A stretch of 25,037 bases of DNA from a virus, in the IMG/VR virus record IMGVR_UViG_3300018418_000126, positions 1 through 25,037 of that record; one strand, 5' to 3'. The position numbers were made by a program, and so were the translations under genes. The notes under the pieces are model-generated. The model made no database searches. It was not told where the DNA came from and saw nothing but the letters and a program-made list of their open reading frames with translations. Below, one piece after another: positions 21,499 to 25,037 of the stretch. Position 1 is the stretch's first letter. Every line of letters starts with the position of its first letter.

Positions 21499-24400
21499 AT
21501 GTCAAGCAACATCAAAGATATATCAAATTATATAAGACAACAACTTCCTTACTATATTTCTTCTGATGAAGATTATGGTAAGTTTGTAAGATTTCTAGAA
21601 TTATATTATGAGTGGTTATCTCAACCATCAAATGTATCTGATGTAACAGGAAAAATTATTGATTATACCGATTTAGACCAAACTCTTGACCTTTTTGTTT
21701 CTATGTTCAAAAGCGAACTGGCTGATAGTTTTCCAAACATTACCAGAATAAAAGGTATTGAGTTTTCAAATGAAAATACAGAAAATAATACACAATCTGC
21801 AACTATTACAACTTCAGATCAAAATTTCTTTGCAGATGGGTCGAATCATACTTTTAAATTAAATTATTTCAATCCTCTTTATTATCTTGGAAACCCAGAT
21901 GATAATAGTAAAGTTGTAGAGATTAAGGTTTTCACAAATTTAGCAGGATCGGCGAGAGGGACAGATAGTTCTTTGGATGGGGTTCTTGATTTCTTAACAT
22001 CTCCTGATGTCGATCCAAATGGTTCTGCTGGTTCATATAATTTACTCGTAGAAAATACTGATTATGTTTTGATTGACAATACAATTAAATTTATTGATAT
22101 TAATGGTGACCCTGAAGCTCCAACCAATAATGATTTAATTAAAGTTAGATTTTATATTGAGTCTATATTACAGACAACAGGAACTGCTGATAGTGAAGAT
22201 GATGTTAAGAAAATTGTCTCTGATGCATCTATCAAAAAAACTAGTTACACAAATCAAAAAAACTTTTTGAAATTTATGAAAGATTTCTATCAATCAAAAG
22301 GAACAGAACCATCATATAAATTTTTGTTTCGTTCTATTTTCAATGAAGATATAGATATCTATTATCCAAAAAATAATTTATTCAAGCTGAGCAACAATGT
22401 TTGGGACAGCACTAGAAGTTTAAGAGCAATTCCATATTCTCCTTCAAAGGTTACTGATCCTAAAGTAGAAACTCCATATAGAATAAAAGGTAAAACATCT
22501 AATGCAACCGCTACAGTAGAATATTATAATGATGTTACTATTGGTTCATATTCGGTTAGAGAATATTTTATAACAAATATCTCTGGTGATTTTATAAATA
22601 AAGAAAAAATTGAAATTCTTCAAACAAATAACACAACATATGAAGAGGAATTATATGTATGTGTGGTTGGATTTGATATTATTGAGCCCGGCCAAAACTA
22701 TCCAAGAAATAGACCTCTCACAAGTTATGTTTCTGATGCTGGTTCTGGGACTGGATTTTCTGCAATGATTCAACACACAACGATGGGTTCTCTTGATGAA
22801 ATTGAAATCATTGGATCTGGTTCTAACTATATTACTGGCGAACAAATAGATTTTGCAGAAACTGGTTCGTTAGGATCTGGTGCTCTTGGTGAAGTGAGCG
22901 AAATTGACTCAGTTACTACAGACTATGAGGTTGTTTTCAATCAAAATCCAGAGTCTTTAGAATATCCTGTTCTGTCATTTGATATTTCTCTTTCTGGTGA
23001 TATATATCCTTCAAATTCCACAAATACAATAGTTTCAATTGAAAATATTGATTCTAAAACAAACGATGTTTTAATTTTATATGATTATGAAAATTTAATT
23101 CGTGATAGAAGAGTATATCAAAATGGAATGTCATTTCATGGGTTTTTGTTGGATAAAAAGTCAAATACAATTGCATATAGACACAAAGCATCTCTAATGC
23201 CTGTGGAAAATCCACTCGATACTGTAGTAAATACAAATTTTGGAGAAGTTACTGATACTAGAATTAGACAAGATTTGGATATTAGAGTCGATTCTGTAGA
23301 TGCAAATGGTGGTATTACTTCAGCATCTGTTATTACTCCTGCGGCTAATCCAACTTCGATTTTTCCTAATATAATTCAATTAACTAACCAAACAGCAGTC
23401 TTAAACAATGGCCTTGGATTTGGAGCCAGTTTTGATGTTGTTGTTGAGAATAATACTATTACTAGTCTCACTTTAAATGCCGATGATAATTCTCAATTAT
23501 ATTCAATTAATGATATTATAAAAATTGATGGTTCTACTTTTAGACCAGATGGCGAGAGCATTAATGATGATGTATTCATTAAGATCACAGCTGTTGCGGG
23601 TGGAGTTGTTGTGACTGATATTGAAAGCGATGCATATACAACAACTAGTGTAAACGGTACTGGCGCAGTTTGGGATATTGATACTACACAAGCAACATAT
23701 CCAAAACTAATATCAGTTTTATTGAGTGATGCAGATTCTAATGGAAATCCATCTCCTACTAGTGGATATGAAGTGGGAGATTCATTTACGATACCTGGCT
23801 CAGTTATCAACGGCACTGATGGTGAACACGATCTGACGATTGAAGTTACTGAAGTGGATAATAATGGAAGAATTCACAGTTTCCAAACGCTAGGTCGTCC
23901 ACAGGGCGGACAGATATCATCATTTACACAAGAAAATTTTCCAACACTACCAGATGCAAAACATGAATTCTATAATCCAACATTTGTTGCAAACAATCCA
24001 AACGGCGGGCCCGTTGGTGTTGGATTAAAATTTTCTGTGAATGTAGATGGAAGTTCATATTCTGTTATAAATCCTTTTGGTGTGTCTCGTGGCTCAGGAT
24101 ATGAGGTGGGAACTACTCTTACTATCAATGGTGAATTATTGGGAGGAACTACTGGTGTAAATGACCTTGTAATTCGAATTGATGATGTAGTGGACAATAT
24201 TAGAGATGGAGAGTTTATTTCTGGACAAGTAAAAGAGTTGTCTGTTGTTAGTGGAACAGCTGTAAATAAAACAACATATAGAAATGTAAGTGTACAAAAT
24301 GGAAAAGGAAGGGGTGCTAGATTTGATGTTGCTGTTAATTCTGGAACCTATTCTATTACAATTCCAGCGGGAAAAGAGGGAACTGGATATTCTATAGACC

Positions 24401-25037
24401 AAACTCTTACTATTCCTGGCCAAGTTCTTGGTGCCCAATGGATTAAAGATGGATTTGTGGCTGGTTTGGATCAAGTTGGAGAGTATGCTCTTCACACAGA
24501 TTTTGGATATGCCAGAACAGATGATGTCGATGAAATTCTATCAAATAGCTTAACAAATAATGAATTGACTTTAGATTTTTGGTATTTTAGAAAATCAACA
24601 TCCATAACTGATTTAAATTCTCCTGGCTCATCAATATTTTCTTTCAATGTTGAAGATGGTGGAGATCAAAAAACAATTCTTTGGCAAAAAACAGACGGAA
24701 CACTTTTATTAGAAGATAGTCTTGGAAATCAATTAACAACTGCACAATTAGAATTTGGAAAATGGCATCATATCGCTGTTTATTTTAGCGACAATGCAAC
24801 TACAATATATGTTGATGGAAAAAAAGAAGATACTATTGCGTCCACAAACATGCTTGAATATACTACAGGTACTAATTTTTATGTCGGCGCTAGACAAGAC
24901 GCTGGACCAGACTATGTAATACTTGATTATACTTTAGGTTTCTTTGGTAGTATGAGATTTACCAAAGGACAGAGATATGAGGAACAACCAATTAATGGGG
25001 ATGGTAATATTTTAGTTGAAGATTTGGGAACAGAAAA
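21499..25037 (+). CDS. Large baseplate wedge / adhesin-like protein (gp7 position), 3' end outside window
   Basis: The frame stays open for 1179 codons from ATG 21499 to the window end with no stop. The N-terminus (MSSNIKDISNYIRQQLPYYI, YGKFVRFLELYYEWL, and KFMKDFYQSKGTEPSYKFLF about 255-275) is a helical domain found on proteins that follow gp6 in marine T4-like phages. It is placed where T4 has gp7, but I see no gp7-specific motif. The middle (about 415-980) holds at least four related beta modules of the type G.G..F.V.V...YxxGxxxTI.G. Residues about 1019-1163 form a LamG/concanavalin-like sandwich (LTLDFWYFRKST, FGKWHHIAVYF, TIYVDGKK, LGFFGSMRFTKGQRY), a frequent carbohydrate-binding fold. 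The protein is therefore probably a wedge protein with external adhesive domains. Two bases after gp6. Confidence 0.85.
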   Translation, partial: MSSNIKDISNYIRQQLPYYISSDEDYGKFVRFLELYYEWLSQPSNVSDVTGKIIDYTDLDQTLDLFVSMFKSELADSFPNITRIKGIEFSNENTENNTQSATITTSDQNFFADGSNHTFKLNYFNPLYYLGNPDDNSKVVEIKVFTNLAGSARGTDSSLDGVLDFLTSPDVDPNGSAGSYNLLVENTDYVLIDNTIKFIDINGDPEAPTNNDLIKVRFYIESILQTTGTADSEDDVKKIVSDASIKKTSYTNQKNFLKFMKDFYQSKGTEPSYKFLFRSIFNEDIDIYYPKNNLFKLSNNVWDSTRSLRAIPYSPSKVTDPKVETPYRIKGKTSNATATVEYYNDVTIGSYSVREYFITNISGDFINKEKIEILQTNNTTYEEELYVCVVGFDIIEPGQNYPRNRPLTSYVSDAGSGTGFSAMIQHTTMGSLDEIEIIGSGSNYITGEQIDFAETGSLGSGALGEVSEIDSVTTDYEVVFNQNPESLEYPVLSFDISLSGDIYPSNSTNTIVSIENIDSKTNDVLILYDYENLIRDRRVYQNGMSFHGFLLDKKSNTIAYRHKASLMPVENPLDTVVNTNFGEVTDTRIRQDLDIRVDSVDANGGITSASVITPAANPTSIFPNIIQLTNQTAVLNNGLGFGASFDVVVENNTITSLTLNADDNSQLYSINDIIKIDGSTFRPDGESINDDVFIKITAVAGGVVVTDIESDAYTTTSVNGTGAVWDIDTTQATYPKLISVLLSDADSNGNPSPTSGYEVGDSFTIPGSVINGTDGEHDLTIEVTEVDNNGRIHSFQTLGRPQGGQISSFTQENFPTLPDAKHEFYNPTFVANNPNGGPVGVGLKFSVNVDGSSYSVINPFGVSRGSGYEVGTTLTINGELLGGTTGVNDLVIRIDDVVDNIRDGEFISGQVKELSVVSGTAVNKTTYRNVSVQNGKGRGARFDVAVNSGTYSITIPAGKEGTGYSIDQTLTIPGQVLGAQWIKDGFVAGLDQVGEYALHTDFGYARTDDVDEILSNSLTNNELTLDFWYFRKSTSITDLNSPGSSIFSFNVEDGGDQKTILWQKTDGTLLLEDSLGNQLTTAQLEFGKWHHIAVYFSDNATTIYVDGKKEDTIASTNMLEYTTGTNFYVGARQDAGPDYVILDYTLGFFGSMRFTKGQRYEEQPINGDGNILVEDLGTE

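Noticed and set aside
22651-24495. Minus-strand open frames opposite the large wedge-position gene.
   Set aside because: They are antisense to a continuous, well-formed coding frame, with poor composition and no ribosome sites.

Overview
The window reads as part of a low-GC genome of a T4-like (straboviral or pelagimyoviral type) contractile-tailed phage of an alphaproteobacterium, most likely a marine one such as a SAR11 relative. The phage assignment rests on recognisable T4 core proteins: gp33, gp59, gp32, gp4, gp54, gp26, gp51, gp48, gp53, gp27, gp5, gp25 and gp6. The host inference rests on a circularly permuted two-piece tmRNA whose tag (ANDNFAPSEFALAA) is of the alphaproteobacterial type, on a DUF1127 gene pair, and on the AT-rich composition. 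No host chromosomal gene is evident.

Layout. (1) 1-1405: the 3' end of an M15-type endolysin, a strong promoter, the permuted tmRNA, a small secreted beta-rich protein ending in Phe, a hairpin terminator and a small charged protein. (2) 1406-4902: an intergenic inverted repeat, an FmdB-like zinc ribbon protein, a PhoH-like ATPase, an unknown protein, a Cas4/RecB-like nuclease, an unknown beta-rich protein and two short related-looking membrane proteins; the second (57 residues) is easily missed. (3) 4903-7080: the replication and late-transcription block 33-59-32, with a promoter carrying a perfect palindrome before 33, a promoter and direct repeats before 32, and a structured 3' region with a strong terminator after 32. 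(4) 7081-7511: a DUF1127 protein and its small partner.

(5) 7512-13276, minus strand: a tail and head-completion operon read in the order gp4, gp2-like, gp54-like, gp26, gp51 (probably made by -1 frameshifting from gp26), an EF-hand-like membrane protein, and a 902-residue putative tape measure protein. (6) 13277-13328: a divergent control region with a T4-type late promoter. (7) 13329-25037, plus strand: the baseplate operon gp48, gp53, gp27, gp5, gp25, gp6 and a very large wedge or adhesin-like protein that runs off the window end. The last two blocks build the baseplate and set tail length. gp5 carries two different cell-wall-degrading modules (an M15 peptidase and an SLT-like lysozyme fold) instead of the T4 lysozyme.

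The most notable items are the phage-encoded permuted tmRNA with its composite promoter, the candidate gp26/gp51 -1 frameshift at a U8 run, and the double muralytic hub. Several short structured non-coding segments (around 1415-1522, 4919-4957 and 6866-6930) are not explained by known features.
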